Made by a program: the position numbers and the translations under genes
Shown here: one piece after another, positions 1-8,129 of the stretch
How the letters are laid out: each line of letters starts with the position of its first letter
Position numbering within the stretch: position 1 is the stretch's first letter
Assembly (NCBI GenBank): GCA_900550635.1
Contig: URSZ01000013.1
Coordinates: 1 to 29,810, forward strand
Length of the DNA: 29,810 nt
Source of the DNA: an uncultured Prevotella sp.
Lineage (GTDB): Bacteria > Bacteroidota > Bacteroidia > Bacteroidales > Bacteroidaceae
Direction: 5' to 3'
The notes under the pieces: model-generated
The model's database searches: none
Told to the model about the DNA's origin: nothing
Seen by the model: only the letters and a program-made list of their open reading frames with translations

Positions 1-72
1 AGATATTTTAAAATATGTCTGACATATTTTGAAATATGTGCCTTGTATTTTTCATTTGCTCCCACATGCGCC
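1..72 (+). repeat. Dispersed intergenic element, copy 1 (cut by window start)
   Basis: This is the core of the 21-bp phased element family. It reads AT palindrome (3-16), box GTCTGAC (17-23), AT palindrome with central TTTTGAAA (24-37), box GTGCCTT (38-44), then a T-rich stretch and a CTCCCACATG tail. The first box is cut by the window edge and only its last two bases remain. The order matches the copies at 26664-26726 (same strand) and at 4862-4910 and 7934-7982 (opposite strand). Confidence 0.85.
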
Positions 73-409
73 GAAACGCCCTTTAACACTACCATCACAC
101 GCAACACTCAAAAACCACAAAAACACAACCGGCTTTTAACTATTAATTCTTGTCGGAAAATAATCAAAACTACAGGCCGGTTTACACGCCGGGCTGCCTA
201 TATTTATAATATGTCATTACCGAACCAGCGGGAGTATGTGCCGTTTCCTCAAATGCGGCACGGATTTTCCCGGAATCCAAGACTCCTCCGTGGTGATTGC
301 GGGCTCGGGTGTTCGTTATGCCGCAAAGTACGCGACACAAAATAGTTGCGACTTGGATTTTTTACGAAGTTTTTGGCGTTGCAAAATATATTCTCTTAAA
401 TAGTTTTTA
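73..409. other. Intergenic stretch with no recognised gene
   Basis: Between the repeat and the regulator promoter I see no convincing coding region. A 100-codon open frame crosses 43-345, but it begins inside the repeat and has no recognisable family, signal peptide or upstream promoter. The stretch is probably spacer and may hold degraded outer parts of the repeat element. Confidence 0.4.
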
Positions 410-417
410 TATATTTG
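410..417 (+). promoter_or_regulatory. Candidate -7 box of the tetR-like gene
   Basis: TATATTTG matches the Bacteroidetes -7 consensus TAnnTTTG and lies 30 bases before the ATG at 448. No TTTG sits at the ideal distance upstream, so only half of the promoter is supported. Confidence 0.4.
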
Positions 418-447
418 CCTGTGGTTAACGTATAAAAGGCATGGAGG

Positions 448-1107
448 ATGGAAGACAATGCTCTTAAACAACGTATTCTGAAAGTTGCGACATTTGAATT
501 CTTTACTACCGGTATCAGGCCCGTAACGATGGACAGCCTTTCGCGCAAGTTGAAAATGTCGAAGCGCACTTTATACGAAATATTCAAGGACAAGGAGGAG
601 CTTTTGTGCGAGAGCCTTGTTTTGCGCAGGAAATTGCTCGATAATTACATACGCCAGAACAGCACCAAGGAGACGAGTTCCCTGGAAATAATATCACTGT
701 TCTTTTATTATATCATCGAAGAGGCCGGGTATATGTCTCCGCGCTTCTGCATGGACCTGATTAGGTATCCGCGCGTGCTGAAGTTCCTTGAAGAGCGTGA
801 AAAGGAGTTGAAAGAGGAGAGGGACATGTTTCTCAAGAACTGCATTATCGACGGTTACTTCCGCCCGGACATAGAATACGGCATAATCGGGGACATGCTT
901 TCGAGGCAGACATTGTATATCCTGACCAACAAGATTTACAGCACGGTAGTGACGAAAGCGTTGCAATCAATGCTATTCGTTTGCATACGAGGTTGCTGCA
1001 CGCTTAAAGGGCAGGAGAAATTCGACCTGCTGCTGAAAGAATATTCCCGCAACAAGAAGAATGTTACCCGCGAAACCCTTTGGCAAAGGCTTGAAGAGCT
1101 TAAATAG
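448..1107 (+). CDS. TetR/AcrR-family transcriptional regulator
   Basis: A 219-residue protein whose first 55 residues form a TetR-type helix-turn-helix: an opening helix (LKQRILKVATFEFF), then TMDSLSRKLKMSKRTLYEIF, then KDKEELL. The rest is a helical segment of the size expected for a ligand-binding and dimerisation domain, with no further motif I can assign. TetR proteins bind operators as dimers and usually release them on ligand binding. The gene lies 114 bp upstream of the wza/wzc pair on the same strand, so it may control that pair, but no operator palindrome was identified. The ATG at 448 is chosen because the helix-turn-helix begins right after it. The family call is firm. Target and ligand are unknown. 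Confidence 0.85.
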   Translation: MEDNALKQRILKVATFEFFTTGIRPVTMDSLSRKLKMSKRTLYEIFKDKEELLCESLVLRRKLLDNYIRQNSTKETSSLEIISLFFYYIIEEAGYMSPRFCMDLIRYPRVLKFLEEREKELKEERDMFLKNCIIDGYFRPDIEYGIIGDMLSRQTLYILTNKIYSTVVTKALQSMLFVCIRGCCTLKGQEKFDLLLKEYSRNKKNVTRETLWQRLEELK

Positions 1108-1135
1108 CCGTCCTTCCATACAATTTATAAGGAGT

Positions 1136-1170
1136 TTTGGCCTTTTAATCATAATAATTAGCTAACTTTG
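1136..1170 (+). promoter_or_regulatory. Candidate promoter of the wza-wzc operon
   Basis: TAACTTTG (1163-1170) fits TAnnTTTG, and TTTG (1136-1139) lies 23 bases upstream, slightly more than the usual 19 or so. Transcription would start near 1177, leaving about 45 untranslated bases before the ATG at 1222. Confidence 0.55.
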
Positions 1171-1221
1171 CGGCGCATTTGGCGTAACTTCGCATTTATT
1201 TCCTTAATATAAAGTAAGAGT

Positions 1222-2028
1222 ATGCGTAATTTTTATGGTATAGCAATTTTAGCGTTTATATTGCTGGGAATCACTTCATGCGGCTCTAACAAGCAAATGA
1301 TTTATCTGCAAGGTGCAGAAGAGCTTTACAAAAATCCGACCAATATAAATAAGGATTACAAACTCATAATCCAGCCCGACGACCAGCTTGCGATATACGT
1401 AAGTTCGAGCGACAAGGAGCTCATACAGCCTTTCAACAACCTTACGCTGATAGGCCAGGGCGAAACGGCGCTGCGTAACGGTACGAACCTCGACAAGACG
1501 TCTTACTTTGTAGTAGGCAAGGACGGATATGTGGACTTCCCCATATTCGGCAAGCTGAAAGCGGCCGGCAAGACGGTAAACGAGTTTTCGGAAGACATAC
1601 AGAACCGCATGATTGCGGAAAAGATGATTACCGACGCGAAAGTCACGACCAAGATAATGAGTTTCAAGGTTACAGTTTTAGGCGACGTCAAGACGCCCGG
1701 CACAAAGACCTGCTCGGGCGAGAGGCTCACGCTGCTCGAAGTGCTGGGTATGGCCGGCGACCTGAACAACTCGGCCATACGCAAGAACCTTTTGGTTGTG
1801 CGCGAAGAAAACAACGAGCGCGTAACCTATACCGTGGACCTGACCGACCCTGAAAGCGTGTTCAACTCTCCGGCATATTACATGCGCCAGAACGACGTGG
1901 TTTACGTGCAATCCAACCGTTCGGTTAAAATCAAAGGAAGTTCGGGTTATCTTTACTGGAGCCTTCTGGGCAGCGGCGTAGGACTTGTAACTTCAATTAC
2001 ATCGTTAGTCTTCGCCATAACAAAATAA
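1222..2028 (+). CDS. Wza-like polysaccharide export lipoprotein
   Basis: A 268-residue protein of the polysaccharide biosynthesis/export family (Wza/BexD type), which forms the outer-membrane exit channel for capsule or exopolysaccharide. The first 20 residues are a lipoprotein signal with lipobox GITSC, so Cys20 should be lipidated. The export domain follows (YKLIIQPDDQLAIYVSS near residues 46-62, then VVGKDGYVDFPIFGKLKAAG). After it comes an SLBB-like segment (VTVLGDVKTPGT through LLEVLGMAGDL, about residues 150-180). The C-terminus ends in a hydrophobic segment (about 244-266), common in Bacteroidetes versions. It is shorter than E. coli Wza (379 aa). The stop is 4 bp before the next gene, so the two are almost certainly one operon. 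Confidence 0.9.
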   Translation: MRNFYGIAILAFILLGITSCGSNKQMIYLQGAEELYKNPTNINKDYKLIIQPDDQLAIYVSSSDKELIQPFNNLTLIGQGETALRNGTNLDKTSYFVVGKDGYVDFPIFGKLKAAGKTVNEFSEDIQNRMIAEKMITDAKVTTKIMSFKVTVLGDVKTPGTKTCSGERLTLLEVLGMAGDLNNSAIRKNLLVVREENNERVTYTVDLTDPESVFNSPAYYMRQNDVVYVQSNRSVKIKGSSGYLYWSLLGSGVGLVTSITSLVFAITK

Positions 2029-2032
2029 AAGT

Positions 2033-4582
2033 ATGGAAGAAAACAAAAACACATCATACAACTCGTACCAGGAAGAGGAAGAAAAGAATACCTGGCTTCC
2101 TGTGATAATAAAGGCGTGGAACATATTCATAGCCCACTGGCCGTGGTTCCTACTGTCGGTAATAGTATGCACGTTCCTGGCATACCTGTACCAGGCACAA
2201 CTTCCCCGGATATACCAGAGGACCTCTACCATTCTCATAAAGGACGATTCTGGGAAAGGGAAATACAGAGGAACGCAAAACAGCAACATCGACGCCCTTA
2301 TGGCGCTCAACGGAATCAGCGTGGGCAACAACCTGCAAAACGAAATTTTCGTGCTGCAGTCGCACAGGCTGTTAAGCAAAGTAGTGCACGAACTTAACCT
2401 CAACGTAAGCTATCAGGTAAACGAAGGACTTCAGACCGTATCGCTGTACAAGGAGAGCCCTATAAAAGTAACTTTCTTCGCCGAAGCTGACGACCCGCAG
2501 GTATTCGACATCGAAATAAAGTCGGCGGAAAGCTACAGGATACATAACATAAAGATTGACGACGAAGCGGTGTCCTACGACAAAGCCGCAAAATTCGGCC
2601 AACCCATAAAAACGCCTATGGGCGCAATAATCGTTGAAAAAAACAACGAGACTTTTGCCGACTACTTAAAAAGCACAATCAAGGTAACACACCGTAACGA
2701 AGTGGACGCAACGCTTCATTTCGGAAAGAACATAAAAGCGTCGTTAGCCGACAAGGAAAGCACCCTGATAAACATAGAATGCCGTGACACTAACGCAGAA
2801 CGTGCCGACGACATACTGGCGTGCCTGCTTGAGATGTACAAAAAGGACATAATCGACGACAAGAACCGCATGGCCACAAGCGCCGACCGCTTCCTGAACC
2901 AAAGAATCCAACTCATCGGAAGCGACCTGAGCAGCGCAGAGAACCAAATGGCCACATTCAAGGAAAACAACAAGATACTGAACTTCGATTCCAACGCCGA
3001 AATGTTCCTAAAACAGAGCGACAACGCAAGGAACAACAGCATACAACTGCAGAGCGAGAAAAACGTTGCCGAATTCCTGCGCGATTACCTCAGGCAAACC
3101 GACGGTAAGTACGAAGCCGTACCTTCGCTGGGAATAATCAACAACCAGGGAATAACCGACAACATAGCAAAATACAACGAGCTTGTGCTCGCCTACAACC
3201 GTTTGTCGAAAAACGCAAGCGAAGCGTCGCCCGTAGTGCGCGAAACGTTAGACCAACTCAAGACAATGCACACGGTAATTTCGAAATCTCTCGACAGCCA
3301 TATCGAAGCCACGGACCTCAAGCTGAAACAAGCCCTGGCGATAGAGAAAGGGCTGCTGTCGAGCATTTCCTCGGTGCCGCAAAAAGAGAAGTCGGCAAGC
3401 GAGATTGAGCGCCAGCGCATGATAAAGGAATCAATCTACGTATACCTCCTTAACAAGCGCGAGGAAGTAGCATTGCAGCTTGCCGTAACCGAAGCCAACG
3501 TAACCACGGTCGACACGCCTTTCGGCAAAGCCCTGCCCGTATCGCCTAAAAGCATTTACATCCTGTTCGGCGGGTTCATACTCGGCCTTCTTATCCCGAG
3601 CGCGATATTCTGGCTCCGCATAACAATCGACACCAAGATACGCAACCGCAAGGAAATAGAAGACGCATGCAGCGTGCCCATTTTAGGCGTAATACCCTTC
3701 TGGAAAGAAGAGGAGGAGCAAAACAAGTTCCTCAGCCGCGGCCATGGCGGAATGAACTTCAATTCCGTTAGCGAGGCTTTCCGCCTTGTGCGCTACAACC
3801 TCAACTTCATGAAAAAACGCTCGGGCGTAATGATGTTCACTTCTTCCACACCGGGACAGGGAAAATCATTCGTCTCGCGCAACCTTGCGCTCATACTCGG
3901 TGTAGCCGGCAAGAGGGTAATACTCATAGACGGCGACATACGCAAGCGCACACAGTCGAAGCTTATCAGCTCCACGGGAGGACTTACGGCTTACCTGAGC
4001 GACGACACAACCGACCTCGACAGCATTATCCTGCGCGACTCCATTGGCAAGAACGTCGACTTCCTGCCTGCCGGAATGACGCCGCCCAACCCAACCGAGC
4101 TGCTCATGAGCTCAAGGCTCGAAGAACTCACCGACGAGCTCAAGGCGCGCTACGACTACGTTATCTACGACTCTACGCCGGCGTTCTCAGTGGCCGACGC
4201 AGGAATCATAAACCGTGTTGTAGAACTGACAATATACGTTGTGCGCATTGGGGTTGAAGACAGGCGCTCGCTGCCCGACATTGAACGCATGTACAAGGAA
4301 AAGAAATTCCGCAACATGTGTATCGTCGTCAACGGCAGCGTACCCGACAAATATGGCTACGGATACGGTTACGGATATGGGTACGGATACGGTTACGGCT
4401 ATGGATACGGATATGGAGATTCGCGCGAAAGCAGGCAAGGCAGCAGGTTCTCGCTGCGCTTCCTCAAGAAGAACGGCAACTCCGACGATTACGACGAATC
4501 CGGCAAAAACAGCAGGCGTGGAGAAAACAAACGAATCGATGTAAACAGCCTGCACAAAGCCAATAAAGACTCCGACAAATAA
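2033..4582 (+). CDS. Wzc-like polysaccharide co-polymerase and tyrosine autokinase
   Basis: An 849-residue inner-membrane BY-kinase that controls polysaccharide chain length and export with Wza. In order: a first membrane segment (about 36-54), a long Wzz-type periplasmic region rich in coiled coil, a second membrane segment (about 506-527), and a cytoplasmic kinase domain. The kinase shows Walker A (SSTPGQGKS, 604-612, Lys611), Walker A' (VILIDGD, 629-635) and Walker B (YDYVIYD, 707-713). The C-terminus has eleven consecutive Tyr-Gly pairs (774-795) followed by a basic, Asp/Ser-rich tail. In this family a C-terminal tyrosine cluster is the autophosphorylation site, although a perfect alternation is unusual. 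No glycosyltransferase, Wzx or Wzy gene follows, and a strong terminator ends the operon. The substrate polysaccharide is therefore encoded elsewhere. Confidence 0.92.
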   Translation: MEENKNTSYNSYQEEEEKNTWLPVIIKAWNIFIAHWPWFLLSVIVCTFLAYLYQAQLPRIYQRTSTILIKDDSGKGKYRGTQNSNIDALMALNGISVGNNLQNEIFVLQSHRLLSKVVHELNLNVSYQVNEGLQTVSLYKESPIKVTFFAEADDPQVFDIEIKSAESYRIHNIKIDDEAVSYDKAAKFGQPIKTPMGAIIVEKNNETFADYLKSTIKVTHRNEVDATLHFGKNIKASLADKESTLINIECRDTNAERADDILACLLEMYKKDIIDDKNRMATSADRFLNQRIQLIGSDLSSAENQMATFKENNKILNFDSNAEMFLKQSDNARNNSIQLQSEKNVAEFLRDYLRQTDGKYEAVPSLGIINNQGITDNIAKYNELVLAYNRLSKNASEASPVVRETLDQLKTMHTVISKSLDSHIEATDLKLKQALAIEKGLLSSISSVPQKEKSASEIERQRMIKESIYVYLLNKREEVALQLAVTEANVTTVDTPFGKALPVSPKSIYILFGGFILGLLIPSAIFWLRITIDTKIRNRKEIEDACSVPILGVIPFWKEEEEQNKFLSRGHGGMNFNSVSEAFRLVRYNLNFMKKRSGVMMFTSSTPGQGKSFVSRNLALILGVAGKRVILIDGDIRKRTQSKLISSTGGLTAYLSDDTTDLDSIILRDSIGKNVDFLPAGMTPPNPTELLMSSRLEELTDELKARYDYVIYDSTPAFSVADAGIINRVVELTIYVVRIGVEDRRSLPDIERMYKEKKFRNMCIVVNGSVPDKYGYGYGYGYGYGYGYGYGYGYGDSRESRQGSRFSLRFLKKNGNSDDYDESGKNSRRGENKRIDVNSLHKANKDSDK

Positions 4583-4607
4583 CGCCGCCGCTGCGGCAAA
4601 CAAGCAT

Positions 4608-4643
4608 AAGTCCCGCATGTAAGGAAACATGCGGGACTTTTTC
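4608..4643 (+). terminator. Rho-independent terminator after wzc
   Basis: An 11-bp perfect stem (AGTCCCGCATG at 4609-4619 pairing with CATGCGGGACT at 4628-4638) with an 8-base loop is followed directly by TTTTTC. It lies 26 bp after the wzc stop. Confidence 0.9.
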
Positions 4644-4721
4644 ATACCACGTCTGGGCGAATTCCTCCTTGGCCGCAACGCACGACACGAAAATAACGGA
4701 ATAGGCAGACGCATATCCACC

Positions 4722-4748
4722 CGCGGCACATACCGCCGCGTCCTTTTT
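4722..4748 (+). terminator. Second hairpin with T-run downstream of wzc
   Basis: CGCGGC (4722-4727) pairs with GCCGCG (4735-4740) and is followed by TCCTTTTT. It could be a backup terminator. Because it ends exactly where the full-length repeat copy begins, it may instead belong to that element's surroundings. Confidence 0.35.
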
Positions 4749-4964
4749 ATGCAGACATAAACGGAAGGCAAAAACATGACCGAAAAAGCGGCCCGCGAAT
4801 ACAAAAAAGTGAAAACTGATTTTCAGCACTTTCTACCCACATGGGAGAAAAGAAAAAATACAAGGCACATATTTCAAAATATGTCCGACTAATTTTAAAA
4901 TATCTCAGACCTTTTTTTCGCCCCCTGAAAACCCGCCTTGAAACCGGGGCAAAAATGCAGACAG
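4749..4964 (-). repeat. Dispersed intergenic element, copy 2 (full length)
   Basis: A full-length copy bounded by ATGCAGACA in direct orientation (4749-4757 and 4955-4963, 206 bp apart). Read on the + strand the core is AAGGCAC (4862-4868), AT palindrome, GTCCGAC (4883-4889), AT palindrome, CTCAGAC (4904-4910), with an exact 21-bp step. Upstream of the core is a small inverted repeat CTGATTTTCAG near 4821-4831. About 100 bp around the core are nearly identical to copy 3 at 7821-8036. No open frame with a credible start is shared between copies. Confidence 0.9.
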
Positions 4965-5239
4965 GAAACAGACGCGCAAGCAATCACCCGAACCGATAAA
5001 CGTCTTCTGCTCTTCCCTGATAACAAAACAGGCACATCGTCACAACGTCGTTCCATGTCTCACAGAAAGATACCGTACCAATACCTGGCAACTTGCTCAG
5101 GCAATAATAAAAATACCGCACCCGCACGGTATTGCAACCTTGAACAAAACCACTGTGTGCGGTTCTTTCCGCTTTGCTTGCAACATGGCGCAGATTAAGC
5201 ACACGCAGCCTGCAATCCGAAACTTACCGACTGAAAACA
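4965..5239. other. Intergenic stretch with no recognised gene
   Basis: Between the repeat and the maeB terminator I see no coding region, promoter or RNA gene. The only structure is a short hairpin near 5113-5132 (ATACCG pairing with CGGTAT). Confidence 0.4.
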
Positions 5240-5275
5240 TTTCGGGGAAAAGGTAATTTTACCCTTTCCCCGAAA
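5240..5275 (-). terminator. Terminator-like long hairpin after maeB
   Basis: A near-perfect stem (TTTCGGGGAAA at 5240-5250 with TTTCCCCGAAA at 5265-5275, extended inward by GGTAA/TTACC with one mismatch) lies about 47 bp past the maeB stop. The T-run on the minus strand is weak (TGTTTTC), so termination may be helped by the length of the stem. Confidence 0.65.
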
Positions 5276-5322
5276 CATATTTTCACTTATGATTTATTAC
5301 CTGCAAGCGTAAACCCACTTGC

Positions 5323-7614
5323 TTACTGGTCTTTCAGTTTCTTTTTCTCCACCATTGCGTCTATCACAGCCACGGCCGTAAGGTTCACAATGTCGCGCAC
5401 GGAGCAGTCTGCGTCGGTGAAATGCACAGGCTTGTTCAAACCCATCTGCACCGGGCCTATTACCTCCACGTCGGGATTCATCATCTTTATCATCTGGTAA
5501 GCCGTGCAAGCGGCGTTAAGGCACTGGAACACCAGCGTGTTTACTTCCTTGCCCTTAATCTTGGTAAAGGGGAACTTCTCGTCGCGCAGCTCGCGGTTTA
5601 GGGCGTAATTCACCTGCATTTCCCCGTCAACGAGCAGCGAAGGGTGTTTTTCGTGCAGTATGTCGACTGCGCGGTGCATTTTCTCGGGTCCTTCCTCATG
5701 GTCGGTGCCGAAATTGGAGTACGAAACCATTGCTATCACCGGCGTGCGGTTGAAGAACCTTACGGTATGCGCGCTCAGCAGAGCCAAGTCGACCATAGTC
5801 TCGGCGCTGGGGTGGCGGTTTATGAGCGTATCGGCCAGGAACAGCGTGCCCTGCTTTGTGTTTATAAGGTGCATTGTACCGAAATGGTTGAACTTTGGAT
5901 TGATTCCAATTACTTCCTTTGCCACATCGGTAGCGTTCCAGTGCTTGCGCGACAGGCTTGTTATCAAAGCGTCGGCGTCGCCGGTTTCCACCATCATCAT
6001 GCCGAAATAATTGCGCTCATACATCTTGTCGTTAGCCTCCTGGAGCGTGCAGCCTTCGCGCTGTTTTTTAGCGGCAAATATGGCCGCATACCTTTCGCGG
6101 CGCTCCACCTGGTCGTCGTTGCGCAGGTTCAGAACTTCTATCCCGTCGAGGTCGAGTTCCATTTCCTTTGCAATCTCGTATATCTTCTTGTCGTTGCCGA
6201 GCAGTATGGGGTGGCAAATGCCTTCTTTCTTTGCCTGCACGGCGGCATTCATTATCGTGGGATTCGTTCCGTCGGTAAACACCACGCGCTGCGGGTCGCG
6301 GCTGGCCGTCTCGTAAAGCGAGCGTGTAAACTTGCTTTCCTGCCCCATAAGCTCCTTAAGCCGTATCCTGTATGCCTTCCAGTCGGCGATGGGACGGCGC
6401 GCCACGCCGCTGTCCATGGCTGCTTTGGCCACGGCCATAGACACCTCGGTGATAAGGCGCGGGTCGACAGGTTTGGGTATAAAGTATTCCGGGCCGAAGG
6501 TAAAGTTGTTTACGGCATATTCACGGTTCACGATGTCGGGCACGGGACGCTTGGCCAAATCGGCAAGTGCGTGCACGGCAGCGAGTTTCATTTCCTCGTT
6601 AATACACGTTGCGGCCGTATCAAGCGCACCGCGGAACAGATAGGGGAAACAAAGCACGTTGTTTATCTGGTTGGGGTAATCGCTGCGCCCGGTGCTTATC
6701 AGGCAGTCGGGGCATGCCTCGCGTGCGTCCTCGTATGATATTTCGGGTATCGGGTTGGCGAGCGCAAAGATTATGGGGCGTTTGTTCATGTTCCGAACCA
6801 TATCCTTGCTCAGCACATTGCCTTTCGAAAGTCCGAGGAACACGTCGGCGCCGCAAATGGCTTCCTCGAGTGTATGTATGTCCCTGCGGTCGGTAGCAAA
6901 AAGGCGTTTCTGTTCGGTAAGGTTTGGACGGTCGGAGGTTATTACCCCGTGGCTGTCGAGCATTACGATGTTTTCCTTGAGTGCGCCTAAGGCCATGTAC
7001 ATCTTGGTACACGAAATGGCGGCCGCTCCTGCACCGCTTACCACTATTTTCACCTCTTCGATTTTCTTTCCGGCCACCTCGAGCGCGTTGAGCAGTCCGG
7101 CAGCCGATATGATTGCCGTGCCGTGCTGGTCGTCGTGCATTACCGGTATGTCGAGTTCCTCTTTCAGGCGTCGTTCTATCTCAAAACACTCGGGAGCCTT
7201 GATGTCCTCGAGGTTAATGCCGCCGAACGTAGGGGCTATTGCCTTTACGGCTTCGATGAATTTGTCGGGGTCTTTCTCGTTTACTTCTATGTCGAAAGCG
7301 TCCACGCCGCCGTAAATTTTGAACAGCAGTCCTTTGCCCTCCATAACGGGCTTGCCGCTCATGGCACCTATGTCACCCAAGCCGAGCACTGCCGTGCCGT
7401 TGGAGATTACGGCCACAAGGTTGCCCTTGTTTGTGTACTTATAAGCGTCGTTGGCGTTTTTCTGTATCTCGAGGCACGGCTCGGCCACGCCAGGCGAATA
7501 TGCAAGCGACAGGTCATACTGGGTGTGATAGGGTTTAGTGGGAACTACCTCTATTTTTCCGGGTCTGCCCTCGGAATGGTAGTTCAATGCAGCTTCTCTT
7601 GTTACCTTTACCAT
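5323..7614 (-). CDS. maeB: NADP-type malic enzyme with phosphotransacetylase-like C-terminal domain
   Basis: A 763-residue protein, matching the size of E. coli MaeB (759). It oxidatively decarboxylates malate to pyruvate in the cytoplasm, usually with NADP, supplying NADPH and pyruvate. The malic-enzyme half shows [10 protein letters not shown] (38-47), HDDQHGTA (160-167) and the nucleotide-binding SGAGAAA (193-199). From about residue 425 the protein continues as a PTA/PTB domain, which in this family is regulatory and not known to be an active acetyltransferase. An in-frame ATG lies 45 bp upstream at 7659, but it precedes the mapped promoter box and adds residues not expected in the family. 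The start at 7614 ([13 protein letters not shown]) is therefore preferred. The gene is a single transcription unit flanked by repeat copies 2 and 3. Confidence 0.95.
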   Translation of the reverse strand: MVKVTREAALNYHSEGRPGKIEVVPTKPYHTQYDLSLAYSPGVAEPCLEIQKNANDAYKYTNKGNLVAVISNGTAVLGLGDIGAMSGKPVMEGKGLLFKIYGGVDAFDIEVNEKDPDKFIEAVKAIAPTFGGINLEDIKAPECFEIERRLKEELDIPVMHDDQHGTAIISAAGLLNALEVAGKKIEEVKIVVSGAGAAAISCTKMYMALGALKENIVMLDSHGVITSDRPNLTEQKRLFATDRRDIHTLEEAICGADVFLGLSKGNVLSKDMVRNMNKRPIIFALANPIPEISYEDAREACPDCLISTGRSDYPNQINNVLCFPYLFRGALDTAATCINEEMKLAAVHALADLAKRPVPDIVNREYAVNNFTFGPEYFIPKPVDPRLITEVSMAVAKAAMDSGVARRPIADWKAYRIRLKELMGQESKFTRSLYETASRDPQRVVFTDGTNPTIMNAAVQAKKEGICHPILLGNDKKIYEIAKEMELDLDGIEVLNLRNDDQVERRERYAAIFAAKKQREGCTLQEANDKMYERNYFGMMMVETGDADALITSLSRKHWNATDVAKEVIGINPKFNHFGTMHLINTKQGTLFLADTLINRHPSAETMVDLALLSAHTVRFFNRTPVIAMVSYSNFGTDHEEGPEKMHRAVDILHEKHPSLLVDGEMQVNYALNRELRDEKFPFTKIKGKEVNTLVFQCLNAACTAYQMIKMMNPDVEVIGPVQMGLNKPVHFTDADCSVRDIVNLTAVAVIDAMVEKKKLKDQ

Positions 7615-7645
7615 ACGTTTTTTGTTATGTCTTCTAATTCCTCCG

Positions 7646-7653
7646 CAAAGATA
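7646..7653 (-). promoter_or_regulatory. -7 box of the maeB promoter
   Basis: On the minus strand TATCTTTG is an exact TAnnTTTG match, 31 bases upstream of the chosen ATG. No clear TTTG at -33 is visible. The box supports 7614 over the upstream ATG as the start. Confidence 0.65.
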
Positions 7654-7820
7654 CATCATTGAAAAAAACGTTTTTTGCGTGAAGGCCCTTTTTACTGCTA
7701 AAAAATGTTATTGCACCCCATATGTAAACTTTTATTAGCGAAAACGCCGCTTTTGCAGCGTCCACATGGCAAATTGCGCGCCGTCTGGGGCGTTTCCGCA
7801 ACCGCCGCGACGTAGCACGA

Positions 7821-8036
7821 ATGCAGACATAAAAAACAAGAAAATAAGGTCGGGAAAAAGCATTACCGGACACTCGAAAAATGAAAACTGATTTTCAGCA
7901 CTTTTTACCTACATGGGAGCAAATAAAAAATACAAGGCACATATTTCAAAATATGTCTGACCTATTTTAAAATATCTCAGACCTTTTTTTCGCCCCCTGA
8001 AAACCCGTCCGAAAATTGCCCCGGAAATGCAGACAA
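7821..8036 (-). repeat. Dispersed intergenic element, copy 3 (full length)
   Basis: A full-length copy bounded by ATGCAGACA in direct orientation (7821-7829 and 8027-8035), 206 bp apart exactly as in copy 2. On the + strand the core is AAGGCAC (7934-7940), AT palindrome, GTCTGAC (7955-7961), AT palindrome, CTCAGAC (7976-7982). The CTGATTTTCAG inverted repeat near 7890-7900 and the TTTTTTTCGCCCCC tail after the core are shared with copy 2. It lies between the ftsW terminator and the maeB promoter. Confidence 0.9.
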
Positions 8037-8061
8037 AATACAGACAGCCTTTATCCGCCGC

Positions 8062-8108
8062 AAAAAACAAGCCCCGCGACATGCTCCTTTTACCGGAACA
8101 TGGCGGGG
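8062..8108 (-). terminator. Terminator after ftsW (end of the dcw cluster)
   Basis: On the minus strand a stem of CCCCGCCATG pairs with CATGTCGCGGGG, with a 2-base bulge (+ strand arms 8072-8083 and 8099-8108). A T-run follows (AAAAAA at 8062-8067 on the + strand). It lies 22 bp past the ftsW stop and indicates that the dcw operon really ends here. Confidence 0.75.
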
Positions 8109-8129
8109 TAAATAAGCAATATTTCGGAG

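Noticed and set aside
1..66. The regular 21-bp repeats could suggest a CRISPR array.
   Set aside because: Units are adjacent and palindromic with no unique spacers, only two or three per site, and no cas genes are present.
4749..4964. Interpreting the long repeat copies as MITEs with target-site duplications.
   Set aside because: The ATGCAGACA ends are the same at separate loci and in direct orientation, so they belong to the element. No terminal inverted repeats were found at the ends.
4747..4983. A similar peptide (about GLRYFK..QTYFEICALYF) can be read from repeat copies 2, 3 and 8, and partly from copy 7. This happens because 21 bp equals seven codons.
   Set aside because: No shared start codon or promoter exists, copies 4, 5 and 6 break the pattern, and differences between copies do not favour synonymous sites. 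It is best explained as a by-product of conserved DNA with a 21-bp period.
4583..5322. Searched the larger gaps (also 7615-8129, 17870-18436, 22100-22683, 26537-26924) for tRNA, rRNA, riboswitch or other RNA genes.
   Set aside because: No cloverleaf, CCA end or recognisable conserved RNA core was seen by eye. A covariance-model search would be needed to exclude unknown small RNAs.
5644..6738. A 364-codon + strand frame opposite maeB.
   Set aside because: It is the antisense shadow of the malic enzyme coding sequence, with no promoter or family similarity.
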